A stretch of DNA of 34,177 bases from Clostridiaceae bacterium (GCA_016292575.1 JAEDIH010000005.1:1-34177), one strand, 5' to 3'; counted from the stretch's first letter, positions 7,800 through 16,267 are shown. Notes: generated by a model from the letters alone, not told the origin. Translations and numbers: made by a program.

Positions 7800-8423
7800 T
7801 CACTCCCCAATCATTAAAACCGTGTCTGTCTGTGTAATTTTTGCGTCTGTGGAAGCAATGCGCAGCGCGGTTTCGCTCTGCTGCGTTCCCTCGTAGTCAA
7901 TGCCCTTGCTCCTCAGCTCCGCATAAGTAAGGCTTGAAACGTTGCTGAAGCTCTTGTCGTAAAAGTCCCTCCAAACGTTGAACATCGGGCTGATGTCGCA
8001 GTTCATTGTAACGGGAACATATTCTCTGCAAAGCGCGTCAACCGTGCGCAGGTTCTTTTCGCTTTCCAGCGGCGCGCGAACGGTAACGTTTTTGTATCTT
8101 TCGTCTCGGGTAACGCTTGCCCTCTTGCCTGCAATGTCCTTAATGAGCCTTTCAAGGTTCCCAAAGTTCATGTTTCGGATAATCCGCTCCTTAATCTGAA
8201 TGCGAAATCTCCGCTCCTCAAGCGTGTCAGTAACGCTCGGAACAATGCCGAACATCTTCTCTTTTCTCTCAATACCCTTTTCGGTTGCCTTTTCCGTGTC
8301 AAGCTCATTTCTCGCCTTTTCGGTAATGTCAAGGAAAATGTCAAGAAAAATCTGAGCAATCTCAAAGCAGCATAAAACCTCCGGAATTGCCGTAAGGCAA
8401 TCAGGCATCGGTGAATATAACAT
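7800..8423 (-). CDS. Baseplate protein, YmfQ/XkdU-like (DUF2313)
   Basis: 207 aa from the ATG of MLYSPMPDCL; this start is chosen because AAAGGCGGG lies about 8 bp upstream. An upstream TTG (8444) is possible but poorly placed. The sequence is typical of DUF2313: N-terminal helix, long charged helical middle (ERRFRIQIKERIIRNMNFGNLERLI) and a conserved C-terminal region with LTYAELRSKGIDYEG. These proteins sit next to gpJ in Mu- and PBSX-like phages and are thought to be baseplate wedge or tail-fibre attachment components. It overlaps the gpJ gene by 23 bp and precedes the fibre gene by 6 bp. Confidence 0.8.
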   Translation of the reverse strand: MLYSPMPDCLTAIPEVLCCFEIAQIFLDIFLDITEKARNELDTEKATEKGIERKEKMFGIVPSVTDTLEERRFRIQIKERIIRNMNFGNLERLIKDIAGKRASVTRDERYKNVTVRAPLESEKNLRTVDALCREYVPVTMNCDISPMFNVWRDFYDKSFSNVSSLTYAELRSKGIDYEGTQQSETALRIASTDAKITQTDTVLMIGE

Positions 8424-9492
8424 TAACGTTTCCCGCCTTTCCAAGGTTGTTGCCGAGCTTAATAGCCCTGTCCGTTCCGCTCTCGCCGAGTGTGCAGCTG
8501 ACGTCGGTAACGCCGTCTAAAAGCAGCGCTGCGGCTTCAAAGCTCAGCGCGCGCACCGTCAGCTCGTCCTCTGCGTCCCATGTCCTGTTGAGCTTTTCAA
8601 AGCAGCTTTGGACTGCGGCGTTGATGTCCGCTTCAATAACATTTTTGTCCGCCGTTTTTTTAACGGTAACGGAAAGTTTCAGGTCAACCGCTGTTTCCCC
8701 TGCGGCGTAAACCGTAACGTGGTGGTCGCAGCTTGCCTTGCCGTCTCCCTTGCCGTCTGTCGGGTCAATAATCTCCTGCGCGGCCGCTCGCAGCTCCTCG
8801 CCCGGCGCGGTGTAACCGTCGCCGACAATCCAGAGAGAAATCTCGCTTCTTCCGGTGCCCGCGTCCGTTTCGGAGAATACTCTTGCCGTCTCAACTCCCG
8901 GAATTTCCTTTGCGGCTTCAATGTAGTAGTTCCTGTTGCCGCTCATGGGCGGAATCTCCGTGCTGCCGAAGTATCTCTCGCGGAAATCCTCTGTGTCCTC
9001 GTCGTCCGTACCGGGCGTAAGTATTTCCGTAATATCGCAGAATGTCTCGTTTGCTTCGCTGTCCTCTGCCGTCAGCGGGTCAAGCGCGCCGTTTGCCGCC
9101 GTGCCCGGCGTTTCGCACTCTGCTTCAAAGTAAAAGCTGCCGTCCGCCTCGGCGGAAAGCTTTTTAAGAACCTTGTATGTAAACTCGCTGCCGGAAAGCC
9201 TCGTTCCTGCCGGAAAATCCGCGTCCGTGTGGATTTTAACGGTGCAGGCCGTTGCCGCCCTCGGTTCAATTCCAAGCTTGCGGCCGAACCGGATGAGGTG
9301 CTCTCTGTCCGCCGTGTCCGGCATAAGGTTTGCAATCGCCTCTTCCTCCCGGTCAAGCGCGTCTTCAAGCATAACCGCCATCAGGGAGGAGGCGTTAAAA
9401 ATGAGCGTGCCCTCCGTGGCGTCAAGTCCCTTTTCCGCCGCGTATTGCTGAGCAATGCTCAAAAAATATTCCTGTGTGTATTCTTCAAACAT
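8401..9492 (-). CDS. Baseplate J-like wedge protein (gpJ/XkdT)
   Basis: 363 aa. Baseplate_J proteins form the wedge ring that links hub to fibres and triggers sheath contraction. Family features visible: the N-terminal segment up to LEDALDREEEAIANLMPDTA, the GTRLSGSEFTY stretch, the central PGTDDEDTEDFRERY...NRNYYIEAAKEIPGVE signature and a C-terminal domain ending NVNVIFTDA. Length is normal for XkdT (about 350 aa). ATG start with GGAGG closely upstream; it overlaps DUF2634 upstream by 8 bp and DUF2313 downstream, indicating tight translational coupling in the baseplate operon. Confidence 0.9.
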   Translation of the reverse strand: MFEEYTQEYFLSIAQQYAAEKGLDATEGTLIFNASSLMAVMLEDALDREEEAIANLMPDTADREHLIRFGRKLGIEPRAATACTVKIHTDADFPAGTRLSGSEFTYKVLKKLSAEADGSFYFEAECETPGTAANGALDPLTAEDSEANETFCDITEILTPGTDDEDTEDFRERYFGSTEIPPMSGNRNYYIEAAKEIPGVETARVFSETDAGTGRSEISLWIVGDGYTAPGEELRAAAQEIIDPTDGKGDGKASCDHHVTVYAAGETAVDLKLSVTVKKTADKNVIEADINAAVQSCFEKLNRTWDAEDELTVRALSFEAAALLLDGVTDVSCTLGESGTDRAIKLGNNLGKAGNVNVIFTDA

Positions 9493-9904
9493 AAATATCC
9501 TCCGTAATGTCCGTGCTCAGTTCAAAGGAGCCGAAGTCCGTCTCAACCCGGCAGCTCACCAAAAGCCGCTGGTTATGGAAGCTGACCTCAAAGTTTCCAA
9601 CGTCGGAGATGTAAGGGTGAACGCAAAGCGTTTCTGCAATGCGCCGTTTAACCTCGCTTTCCTGAAAGTCGCGCCCAAAGTTCGTGCCAATCATCTCTTC
9701 AAACTCCGAGCCGTATTCCCAGCTGAAAGCGCGGTATCTGTACCGCTCCGTCTTGAGCGCAAAAAAGCACCAGATTTTGAGCGCCTCGTTTCCGCTCACC
9801 TTTCTGCCCGTCAGCTTCATTGTGTCAAAGTCAACCTCATATTCCTCCGGAATCCGGGTTTCGGCTTCCTCCTCCTGTTCAATATCCTGAAAAACCTCAA
9901 GCAA
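9485..9904 (-). CDS. Baseplate protein, XkdS-like (DUF2634, gp25-related)
   Basis: 139 aa, TTG start. The YRYRAFSWEYGSEFEEMIG and PYISDVGNFEVS stretches are typical of DUF2634/XkdS, a gp25/lysozyme-like wedge component without the catalytic residues. It lies directly upstream of gpJ, as in PBSX, and overlaps it by 8 bp. Role: connecting the sheath to the baseplate wedge. GGGCGG lies just before the TTG and AAAGGAG lies further upstream, so the start is reasonable but not certain. Confidence 0.85.
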   Translation of the reverse strand: MLEVFQDIEQEEEAETRIPEEYEVDFDTMKLTGRKVSGNEALKIWCFFALKTERYRYRAFSWEYGSEFEEMIGTNFGRDFQESEVKRRIAETLCVHPYISDVGNFEVSFHNQRLLVSCRVETDFGSFELSTDITEDIYV

Positions 9905-9910
9905 CCGCCC

Positions 9911-10120
9911 TCAGCTCCTTTCCGTAAGCTTTGCAATAACGGCAAAGCATTCGTCGCTCAATTTAATAACAAGAACCTTGTCGCCGGCCTGAACCGGGGG
10001 AATAATCCTGTCCTCTGCTGCCGAATACCCGGTGAGCAAATGCTGCGCAAAAACAAGGTCGTCCGGATAAAGCAAAAGGTCGCCCAAAAGGCAGCCGCCT
10101 GCGTCCGTAATCTCTCCCAC
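9911..10120 (-). CDS. DUF2577-like baseplate protein, 5' end frameshifted
   Basis: The open frame from GTG at 10120 gives 69 aa (LGDLLLYPDDLVFAQHLL, AGDKVLVIKLSDECFAVI) matching the C-terminal part of DUF2577 proteins, which lie between the hub and DUF2634 in PBSX-like phages. The missing N-terminus is present in the same frame further upstream (INGYERLIKIIDGRQKQQ...). The natural start, an ATG at 10193 overlapping the hub stop codon as TGATG, is out of frame by one base in an A5 tract (ATGAAAAATC). With four A residues the protein would be about 93 aa and start MKINGYERL. Either a sequencing or assembly indel, a real mutation, or slippage. Confidence 0.65.
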   Translation of the reverse strand: MGEITDAGGCLLGDLLLYPDDLVFAQHLLTGYSAAEDRIIPPVQAGDKVLVIKLSDECFAVIAKLTERS

Positions 10121-10192
10121 CCGAACGGCGTTTTGCTGCTTCTGCCGCCCGTCAATAATTTTAATAAGTCTTTCGTAGCCGTTGATTTTTCA

Positions 10193-11332
10193 TCACTCCC
10201 AGCATATTGAGCATTTTCCGCGTCCGGTCTTTACCGCTTCGCGGACAGTGGTTTTAACAGCGTTTTTAAGTCCGCCGCAGGTCTTGTTTGCGTGGTATTT
10301 CTTTCCGCCCGTGGAATACCAGCAAACGCTCTTGTCCGTGGCTTCGGGCTTTTTTCTGCGTATCTCCTGCCCCTCCATCGCATTGGAAAAGGCAAGCTCA
10401 AGGCTCATCGTGTGCAGACCGTTTGAAATGCTGTGCGTGTCGTTTTCAATGAAGAATTTGCCCCAAAGTCCCGTCTGGTTGTCAAAAAGCTTAACCGTCC
10501 GCCCTGCAATGCAGGAAAAACTGCCGAGCGCGTCAACCTTCGCCTCTTTCGTCGGCGCCTTGAGCGTGGCGTTCGCGGCCGCGCTTGCCGTCTCTCCGGA
10601 GGAAAGCTTAACCGTCTCCTGGCAAATACCGAAGTTTCTCTCGCTCTCTTTGTTTCGGAATGTACCTATCTTCTTTCCGTTTTCGTCGTAGACAACAACC
10701 CGGTTAACAATGTCCTCTGCGCTTCGCTCAAGGCTCGTTCCGGTAACATTTGTGCCAAGCTTGAGTGTAATCCCGCTGTCTCTTCCGCTTTCGCCAATGC
10801 AAAATTTAATTCCGTCCATATATGGCTTGTATTTTTTTCTGTTCTTTTTGAATGCTTTGTAATAGCTTTTGACAATGGCATTGTAGGCTGTCTCGTTGTC
10901 AAAAATCATCTTCCTGAGCCTTATCCCGGTTTTTGCAATGCTGCCCTTTTCAACGCCCAGCTCGTCAAGAATTGCCTTTGCAATCTCCTCCGGCTTCTTG
11001 TTTTCAAATCGTCTGCTGATTTTGCTTTTCAAAAGTGTGCTCATAAAGTCGCTTGCGGAAAGGTTCAATTCTCCCGGTCCCGCTCCCTGACTTGTAGAAA
11101 GAACTTTACCCGTAAAAATCGGCTTCTTTGCTCCGTCTTGATAAAAGTAGACGATGTCTCCAAGGTCAATCTGAATGTTTTTGAAGTTCGGGTCAAACGG
11201 TGAGTAAGCCAATCGAAGCTCAAGCTTTCTGCTTGCCTGCGTCCGGCTCCCGCTCCAGTTTATTGAGGTTGCAAGCTGCGTCAGGTCGTATGTAACCTTT
11301 TTGTTTGTAATTTTCCTGAGGATAACTTTCAT
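10193..11332 (-). CDS. Baseplate hub protein (XkdQ/YqbQ, gp27-like) with C-terminal Cys/His tail
   Basis: 379 aa. Residues 1-330 match XkdQ-type hub proteins, which form the trimeric ring at the tail tube tip (INWSGSRTQASRKLELRLAY near the N-terminus, GDIVYFYQDG, SAEDIVNRVVVYDENG, ending in TMSLELAFSNAM). An extra tail of about 45 residues follows with CWYSTGGKKYHANKTCGG and GRGKCSICWE, a Y-H-x(4)-C...C-x-x-C pattern like small Cys/His elements found at the ends of many secreted or envelope proteins. It overlaps the LysM gene by 4 bp (ATGA). Its stop overlaps the next gene's ATG (TGATG). The extra tail may bind zinc or aid puncturing; this is inference. Confidence 0.85.
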   Translation of the reverse strand: MKVILRKITNKKVTYDLTQLATSINWSGSRTQASRKLELRLAYSPFDPNFKNIQIDLGDIVYFYQDGAKKPIFTGKVLSTSQGAGPGELNLSASDFMSTLLKSKISRRFENKKPEEIAKAILDELGVEKGSIAKTGIRLRKMIFDNETAYNAIVKSYYKAFKKNRKKYKPYMDGIKFCIGESGRDSGITLKLGTNVTGTSLERSAEDIVNRVVVYDENGKKIGTFRNKESERNFGICQETVKLSSGETASAAANATLKAPTKEAKVDALGSFSCIAGRTVKLFDNQTGLWGKFFIENDTHSISNGLHTMSLELAFSNAMEGQEIRRKKPEATDKSVCWYSTGGKKYHANKTCGGLKNAVKTTVREAVKTGRGKCSICWE

Positions 11333-11949
11333 TTAATCTTAATCACCTGCCCAACCTTGAGCTTGTAGGGAGAGCTGATTTTGTTGAGCTTTGCAAGTTC
11401 CTTGAATTTGGCTGAAGAACCAAGCTTCGCTTTTGCAATGCTTTTGAGCGTATCTCCCTTTTTAACCTTGTAGGTTTCGGTCTTCGTCTTTTTCGTGCTT
11501 CGGTTTTTAGCAAGGGAAACAACCGTGCCCGTTTTAATGGTAACCTTCGGACGAACATATTCACAAAACGCAAGGCTGTAGTATACGTCACCGCTTCCGT
11601 CACTTTGTGAATAGGAAAAGTCTTTAATGAGGAACTCTGTGTTGATGTTCGTCCCGGTGATAACAACACGGACAATCTTTTTCCTGTCTTTCCAGCTTTG
11701 AATCGTCTTGCAAAGCGTAAACGGGTTTTTGAATGTGTCCTGCGCCGTGTATCCTCCGTGAACCTTGGAAAAAGGGAAAAAGGAGCTGAAACTCAGCTCC
11801 CGTAGTCCCTTGTTGCCCATCAGGTTGAGGTCGCCGAGCGCAATAACATTGACCGTCTGGTGGTTCTGGCTTGAAGATATGTTGTAGCTCTCCGGAGTAA
11901 CCGGAAGGATAATTGTTGTCTTTTCATGAATAAGGTGAATTTTAATCAT
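11329..11949 (-). CDS. LysM-containing tail protein (XkdP-like)
   Basis: 206 aa. The N-terminal 140 residues match XkdP/YqbP-type tail proteins (LPVTPESYNISSSQNHQTVN, LRELSFSSFFP, WKDRKKIVRVVITG). Residues about 158-206 are a LysM peptidoglycan-binding motif (TYKVKKGDTLKSIAKAKLG...LNKISSPYKLKVGQVIKI). It probably sits at the hub or tube tip and helps the tail engage the cell wall. It lies between tape measure and hub, in the conserved PBSX order. It overlaps both neighbours by 4 bp. Confidence 0.9.
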   Translation of the reverse strand: MIKIHLIHEKTTIILPVTPESYNISSSQNHQTVNVIALGDLNLMGNKGLRELSFSSFFPFSKVHGGYTAQDTFKNPFTLCKTIQSWKDRKKIVRVVITGTNINTEFLIKDFSYSQSDGSGDVYYSLAFCEYVRPKVTIKTGTVVSLAKNRSTKKTKTETYKVKKGDTLKSIAKAKLGSSAKFKELAKLNKISSPYKLKVGQVIKIK

Positions 11950-14138
11950 GCAACATCGTCCTCGTCTGTGTAATCAAGATTTTCAAGCTTTCTCGCAAGT
12001 GCTTCGGCAATGCGGTCAATGTCCGCCTCTTCGCGGACAACAATAGTGTCCGCAAGCTTCGCAATGCTGACCGTCCTGCCGCCTGCGCGCCTGCCTGTTT
12101 TAAAGGCTTGCCTGAGGCTTTCGTCGTGAGGAATAACCCTTGTGCCTCTCGGCAGGTCAACAATTTCCGCCCCCTTGTCGTGGATAACCGCCGAACCGCC
12201 TTTGAAGTAGTCCGTTCCCTTGTAAAGGTAGGGAATCGTCGGAATGTTTCCGCCGAATGTTCTGCCGCCGAACTTCGGAACCCAGTCCGGAACGGTGATT
12301 TTAATTTTGTTGATTTGTCCTATCGCTCCGTTGATAAGTCCGATAACGCCGTTGAGCGGAGCTTTCAGAACTGCGCCGAGGTTTGCGAAAATTCCGCCGA
12401 AGATGTCCTTGACCCCCTGCCAGGCTTTTTTCCAGTCCCCGGTAAAAACTCCCTTAACAAAGGTTATAACGCCGTTGAAAATCTGCTTGAGCGCGTTCAC
12501 TCTGTTTGAAATATTCTGGAAAACTGCGCCGATAACGCCGCCCTGCGCCTTTGCGCTTGCAACAAAAGTCTTAATTTTCGTAACAAGGTTTGTAACAAAG
12601 TCAACGGTCTTTTCCTTGATGCTTGTAAAGGTGTCCTTAATCTTTTTTCCAAGGTTTTTGAACCAGTTGCCAACTTTAATCAAGACCGGCTTAATCTTGT
12701 CCCAGTTTTTGATAATGAGAAAGGCAATCGCCGCAATCGCTCCGGCAACGGCGAGGAAGATCAAAAGCTTCGGGTTTGCTCCAAGAATGCTGAAAACCTT
12801 TGAGAACGCACCCTTAACTTTTGAAAGCACGCCCGGAATTTTGCCGATGGCCTTTGTAACATTGCCGAATGTTTTGATTCCTTTTCCAATTCCTCCAACA
12901 AGCTTTCCAACTCCGATTGTAACCGGGCCGATAGCCGCCGCAATGCCTGCAAATTTAACAATGTTCTTCTGCATCGCCGGGTCAAGCTTGTTGAACTTTT
13001 CGAGCAGTCCCGTAACCTTGTCAACAATCGTTTTAACGCTGTCTCCCATCGCTTCGCCAATGTTGAATTTGGTAACGTCAAAGGTGCTCTTAAGCTTTTC
13101 AATCGAACCGCCAACTCCGCTGAGCAGTGCGTCGGCCATGTTGTCCGCCGTGCCCGTAACATCGTCGAGCGATTTACGGTATTTCTCAACGGTTTCCGGT
13201 GACGTCTGAATAAGCTTCAGCCATTTACCCATCTGGTTTTTTCCGAAGATGGCGGAGGCTGCCTGAATCTGCTGCTCCTGCGTCAGTCCGGAAAAAGCCT
13301 TGTTTAAATCACCCTGAACGTCAACCATGTCTTTCATGGTACCGTCTGAATTTGTAACGTTGATTCCAAGCTTTTTAATCCATTCTGCGCCCTCTTTCGC
13401 CGGGGAAACGAGCCGCGCAAGACCGGTTTTGAGTGCCGTTGCGCCCTCGGAGCCGGATATTCCGGCGTCGCCGAAAACATCTGTAATTGTCGCAAGGTCT
13501 TCAAGCTGCCAGCCAACAGTGTTAACAATGGGGCCGCCTACCTTCATTGCGTTGAAAAGGTCGGTTGTCGTGGTGTTTGCCTGTGCCTGCGCTTGTGCAA
13601 AAATGTCGGCAGCGTTCTTCGCTGTCAAGCCGTCCTTTTCAAAGACCTTCATGCTGTTTCCAAGTCCGGAGGTAACCTCGGAAAGGTCTGTTGCCGTGCC
13701 TGCTGCAAGGGAAAGCGCAGGCTTGAGCATTTCTGCGCTCTCCTTTGCGTTAAAGCCCTGCCGGGCAAAGTTGAGCGAGGCGTCCGCCGCTTCCTGCATG
13801 CTGAAAACGCTGCTTGCGGCTGCGTCTTTCATCGCCCCGGTCAGGTCTCCCGTTGCCCATTTAACGTCACCCATGGTTTGTTCAACAAGTCTCATCGACT
13901 TGTCAACCGAACCGAAGTTCTGAACCGACTGCGTGCCGAGGATAGCGAGCGGAGCCGTAATTCCGGCTGTCAGCGTCCGTCCTGTCTTTTGAATCTTCCC
14001 GCCTGTTTTTTCAAATTTTCCGCCGTATTTCTCAAGCGTTTTCTGGCTTTCGTTGATTTTGGTAACGGTCTTGCTCAGCTTGCCGCTCATCTTGTCTTTA
14101 AGTTCAAGAATAACGTCAATGTATTTGTTTTTTGCCAT
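11946..14138 (-). CDS. Tail tape measure protein (TP901 family)
   Basis: 730 aa. Residues about 60-360 contain the TP901-type core (GITAPLAILGTQSVQNF, LNFARQGFNAKESAEML, DLATITDVFGDAGISGSEGATALKTGLARL). Hydrophobic segments around residue 460 (LLIFLAVAGAIAAIAFLII) and glycine-rich helices follow, then a C-terminal region ending LENLDYTDEDDVA. Tape measure length sets tail length at roughly 0.15 nm per residue, so a tail of about 110 nm is expected. It follows the chaperone genes, as in nearly all tailed phages, and overlaps the LysM gene. Confidence 0.92.
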   Translation of the reverse strand: MAKNKYIDVILELKDKMSGKLSKTVTKINESQKTLEKYGGKFEKTGGKIQKTGRTLTAGITAPLAILGTQSVQNFGSVDKSMRLVEQTMGDVKWATGDLTGAMKDAAASSVFSMQEAADASLNFARQGFNAKESAEMLKPALSLAAGTATDLSEVTSGLGNSMKVFEKDGLTAKNAADIFAQAQAQANTTTTDLFNAMKVGGPIVNTVGWQLEDLATITDVFGDAGISGSEGATALKTGLARLVSPAKEGAEWIKKLGINVTNSDGTMKDMVDVQGDLNKAFSGLTQEQQIQAASAIFGKNQMGKWLKLIQTSPETVEKYRKSLDDVTGTADNMADALLSGVGGSIEKLKSTFDVTKFNIGEAMGDSVKTIVDKVTGLLEKFNKLDPAMQKNIVKFAGIAAAIGPVTIGVGKLVGGIGKGIKTFGNVTKAIGKIPGVLSKVKGAFSKVFSILGANPKLLIFLAVAGAIAAIAFLIIKNWDKIKPVLIKVGNWFKNLGKKIKDTFTSIKEKTVDFVTNLVTKIKTFVASAKAQGGVIGAVFQNISNRVNALKQIFNGVITFVKGVFTGDWKKAWQGVKDIFGGIFANLGAVLKAPLNGVIGLINGAIGQINKIKITVPDWVPKFGGRTFGGNIPTIPYLYKGTDYFKGGSAVIHDKGAEIVDLPRGTRVIPHDESLRQAFKTGRRAGGRTVSIAKLADTIVVREEADIDRIAEALARKLENLDYTDEDDVA

Positions 14139-14147
14139 CTCTCTGTC

Positions 14148-14740
14148 CTACCCCCCTGCTTTTTCAATCGCTTCCTGAATCTTCTCCCCCTCGTTTGCGG
14201 CGAGGGCGCGGATAACCTTTTTAACTCCCGGCGGCTTGCTCCAATAGTCGTCCGGAAGAATGTGGTGCCGCTCAAAAAGGAAGCTTAAAACAAGTCCCTC
14301 GGGCTCGGACGTCAGGAGTTTTTTATCTCGTTGAATTCTTCCTCGGCTTCCTCATCGCTCTGTGTAAAGCCGGAAAGGTCTGAAAGGATGTCCGCAATCT
14401 CGTTGAGCTCCGCGCCGAAAAGCTTTTCGGCAAGGTCGGCCGGTGTAACTGCGCCGAAGTGCTCTCTCAACTCCTCGCTTTTGAGGTTCGGGTCAACAAC
14501 CCCCTCCGCTGCAAGGAGGGCTTTCGCCCTCATTGCGGATTTGTAATCGAATTCTCCCTTTTTGTCGAACTGTTTGGCAATGAGGTCGGAAAATCTCTTG
14601 TATGGCAGCTCGCGCAAAGTAATTTCAACCGGTTTGTCCGCCTTGAGGATACGTTGGAGCTTCCTGCTTTTAAAGGTGGTTTCCTGCGGCGTAAAAGCCT
14701 CCGCCGCGTCTGTGGTGAGCAGAACGTCAAGAATACTCAT
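14148..14740 (-). CDS. Tail assembly chaperone, -1 frameshift fusion product
   Basis: The upstream frame (stop at 14312) is followed in the -1 frame by an open frame that runs to TAG at 14148-14150 and has no start codon of its own. The junction is an ideal slippery heptamer A AAA AAC (14324-14318). Slippage gives about 141 + 56 residues. The extension begins LLTSEPEGLVLSFLFERHHI and includes LPDDYWSKPPGVKK, which resembles the T-domain extensions of tail chaperones (lambda gpG/gpGT). Such pairs chaperone the tape measure before tube assembly, and this one sits directly upstream of it. Frameshift efficiency cannot be judged from sequence. Confidence 0.85.
14312..14740 (-). CDS. Tail assembly chaperone, XkdN-like (unshifted product)
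   Basis: 142 aa. XkdN/Phage_TAC family protein between tube and tape measure; binds the tape measure to keep it extended during tail assembly. Visible features: FTPQETTFKSRKLQRILKAD near the start, ELPYKRFSDLIAKQ, and an acidic C-terminus with FTQSDEEAEEEFNEIKNS. ATG start preceded by GGAGGG at good spacing. The last codons (ATA AAA AAC TCC TGA) form the slippery site that yields the longer fusion. Confidence 0.88.
   Translation of the reverse strand: MSILDVLLTTDAAEAFTPQETTFKSRKLQRILKADKPVEITLRELPYKRFSDLIAKQFDKKGEFDYKSAMRAKALLAAEGVVDPNLKSEELREHFGAVTPADLAEKLFGAELNEIADILSDLSGFTQSDEEAEEEFNEIKNS
14318..14324 (-). promoter_or_regulatory. Programmed -1 ribosomal frameshift site (A AAA AAC)
   Basis: Canonical X XXY YYZ heptamer in the correct phase of the upstream frame, two codons before its stop. 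The -1 frame stays open for 56 codons with a recognisable chaperone extension. A short stem GTCC...GGAC lies shortly downstream and might stimulate slippage, but it is weak. Confidence 0.85.
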
Positions 14741-14754
14741 GTCTGTTGCCCTCC

Positions 14755-15189
14755 TTAAACGTCAATGAAGTCGAGGAACTCGGCGTTGTTAAAGGTGAAC
14801 GGAATGCTCTGCTCGCCAAGCTTGTTCGCTTCCCAGTCGGCAATGGTCGCCTCGTCGAGCGTAACTCCCGTGAGCTTGACTCGCTCTGCGCCGTAGGCGT
14901 CCGGGTCTGCAAGGTTTGAGATAATGGTGTATTCCGGAAATTTCCTTGTCCGGATGCAGTCGAGAACAAGCTTGGAAAAGAAGCTTGTAACCTTGTTCGC
15001 TTTGATAGTGCCCGAGCCGGAAGCACCGGTAACCTTGGAGCCTTTGAAGAATGCGCCGCACTGGTTAACGTCCTGCTTTTCAATGCTGATTTTCGCCTGC
15101 AGGCCTGTAACCTCCGCGCAGTATTCGCTGTCGAGCCACATTTCGCCGAATGTGCCGTTGATAACGCGTTTCGGTGTGTAGTTGTTCAT
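14755..15189 (-). CDS. Tail tube protein (XkdM family)
   Basis: 144 aa. Matches the XkdM/DUF2001 tail tube family: N-terminus PKRVINGTFGEMWLDSEYCAE, core ISIEKQDVNQCGAFFKGSKV, and the conserved end LGEQSIPFTFNNAEFLDFID. It polymerises into the inner tube of the contractile tail. It sits between sheath and chaperone, the standard order. ATG start with AAGGAG about 8 bp upstream; 17 bp gap to the sheath gene. Length is typical (about 140-150 aa). Confidence 0.92.
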   Translation of the reverse strand: MNNYTPKRVINGTFGEMWLDSEYCAEVTGLQAKISIEKQDVNQCGAFFKGSKVTGASGSGTIKANKVTSFFSKLVLDCIRTRKFPEYTIISNLADPDAYGAERVKLTGVTLDEATIADWEANKLGEQSIPFTFNNAEFLDFIDV

Positions 15190-15206
15190 TCTTTGTCACT
15201 CCTTTT

Positions 15207-16265
15207 TTAAATTGCAATGTCAATGTCAATGTCTTCAATCGCGTCAAGGAGATGTACCCTGACTCTGAGGAATACGCTTGAGCCGAAGTCATATTTCTTG
15301 ACTTCCTCGTCCGTCATCTCGCTGTAGTCAATTCCGGCCGTTCTCATTGCGCTTTTGATTGCCGGAATGTTGAAGCTGACCTCCGGCTCGGAAACAACAC
15401 CCTCGGTCGAAAGCTCGTCAAAATAACTCTGAACGGCAGACATAAGCAGACAGCGGTTTGAATAGTTGTTCGGATATTTTCCGATGTAGCTGTCCTCGCA
15501 AAGGAGCCTGAGGTCTTTTTTGATAACGGCCATAACATCAATGAGCTTAATTTTCTTGAACGCGCTGCCCTTGTCGGCTGTGGTGGTCGTGAGGCTGTTA
15601 ACGCCTCTGGAAAGCTTGCATTTCTCCCCGTCATAGTAGCAGAAAAGCTTTCCCGCCTCTTCCGCTTCGTCCATCTCAAGCTTGCTCATTCTTGTGCAGT
15701 CGGTAACCTCGGGCAGCGCCGCAAAGGTAACGGAGTGGGAAATATCCGTGCCGCAGATAATGCCGGCAATCCTCGGCGTAAACTGCTCTGCCGAATAGCT
15801 CTTGCTGTCGCAGGTAATGCTGTTTGTAATGAAGTTGACTATGTATTCGCTGTCCGCCGCCGTGTTGGAAAGCACAGCGCGAACCTCGTTTTTGTGCTGC
15901 TTCTGGCCTGTTACCCAGTTCATAATCTGCTCGGAAACTCCGTCGGTCTCCGCCGTCGGCATAACGATGTAGTCAATGCTCTGCTTCGCCGCCCAGGAAA
16001 GCGCCTCGTCAATCGCTGCGTCCTGTGCAAGGAAGTAGGCGTAAACGCCCTTGGGGCTGAATTCGTTCCCCTTAAAAATCATGTTGATGTAGTCCCGGTT
16101 CGCTGCGGAAACTGAGGCCGGAACCTCGCTTGCGTCCTGGAGGTTGAGCGGGTTCTTCGCCGGAACCGCACCTCTGAGGATAATCATAACAATGCCTCTT
16201 GTTGCTCTTTTTGCAACCTCTGCCGCCGTTGTGGCGAATCGAATGTTGAGGGATGGCATACCCAT
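15207..16265 (-). CDS. Contractile tail sheath protein (XkdK family)
   Basis: 352 aa. Sheath subunits surround the tube and contract on infection; this gene identifies the phage as myovirus-type. Family features: N-terminal MPSLNIRFATTAAEVAKRATRGIV, central SYSAEQFTPRIAGIICGTDISHSVTF region and VNSLTTTTADKGSAFKKIKL, and C-terminal YPNNYSNRCLLMSAVQSYFDEL with a short Ile/Asp tail (EDIDIDIAI). Length agrees with XkdK-type short sheaths. ATG start with AGGAGTG upstream. Confidence 0.92.
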   Translation of the reverse strand: MGMPSLNIRFATTAAEVAKRATRGIVMIILRGAVPAKNPLNLQDASEVPASVSAANRDYINMIFKGNEFSPKGVYAYFLAQDAAIDEALSWAAKQSIDYIVMPTAETDGVSEQIMNWVTGQKQHKNEVRAVLSNTAADSEYIVNFITNSITCDSKSYSAEQFTPRIAGIICGTDISHSVTFAALPEVTDCTRMSKLEMDEAEEAGKLFCYYDGEKCKLSRGVNSLTTTTADKGSAFKKIKLIDVMAVIKKDLRLLCEDSYIGKYPNNYSNRCLLMSAVQSYFDELSTEGVVSEPEVSFNIPAIKSAMRTAGIDYSEMTDEEVKKYDFGSSVFLRVRVHLLDAIEDIDIDIAI

Positions 16266-16267
16266 GT

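Noticed and set aside
6873..7817. Plus-strand open frame of about 314 codons over the fibre gene
   Set aside because: It is the complement of the repeat-rich fibre gene; its internal repeats come from the opposite strand.
8608..9507. Plus-strand open frame opposite gpJ
   Set aside because: Antisense shadow of a gene with strong baseplate J similarity; no start signal.
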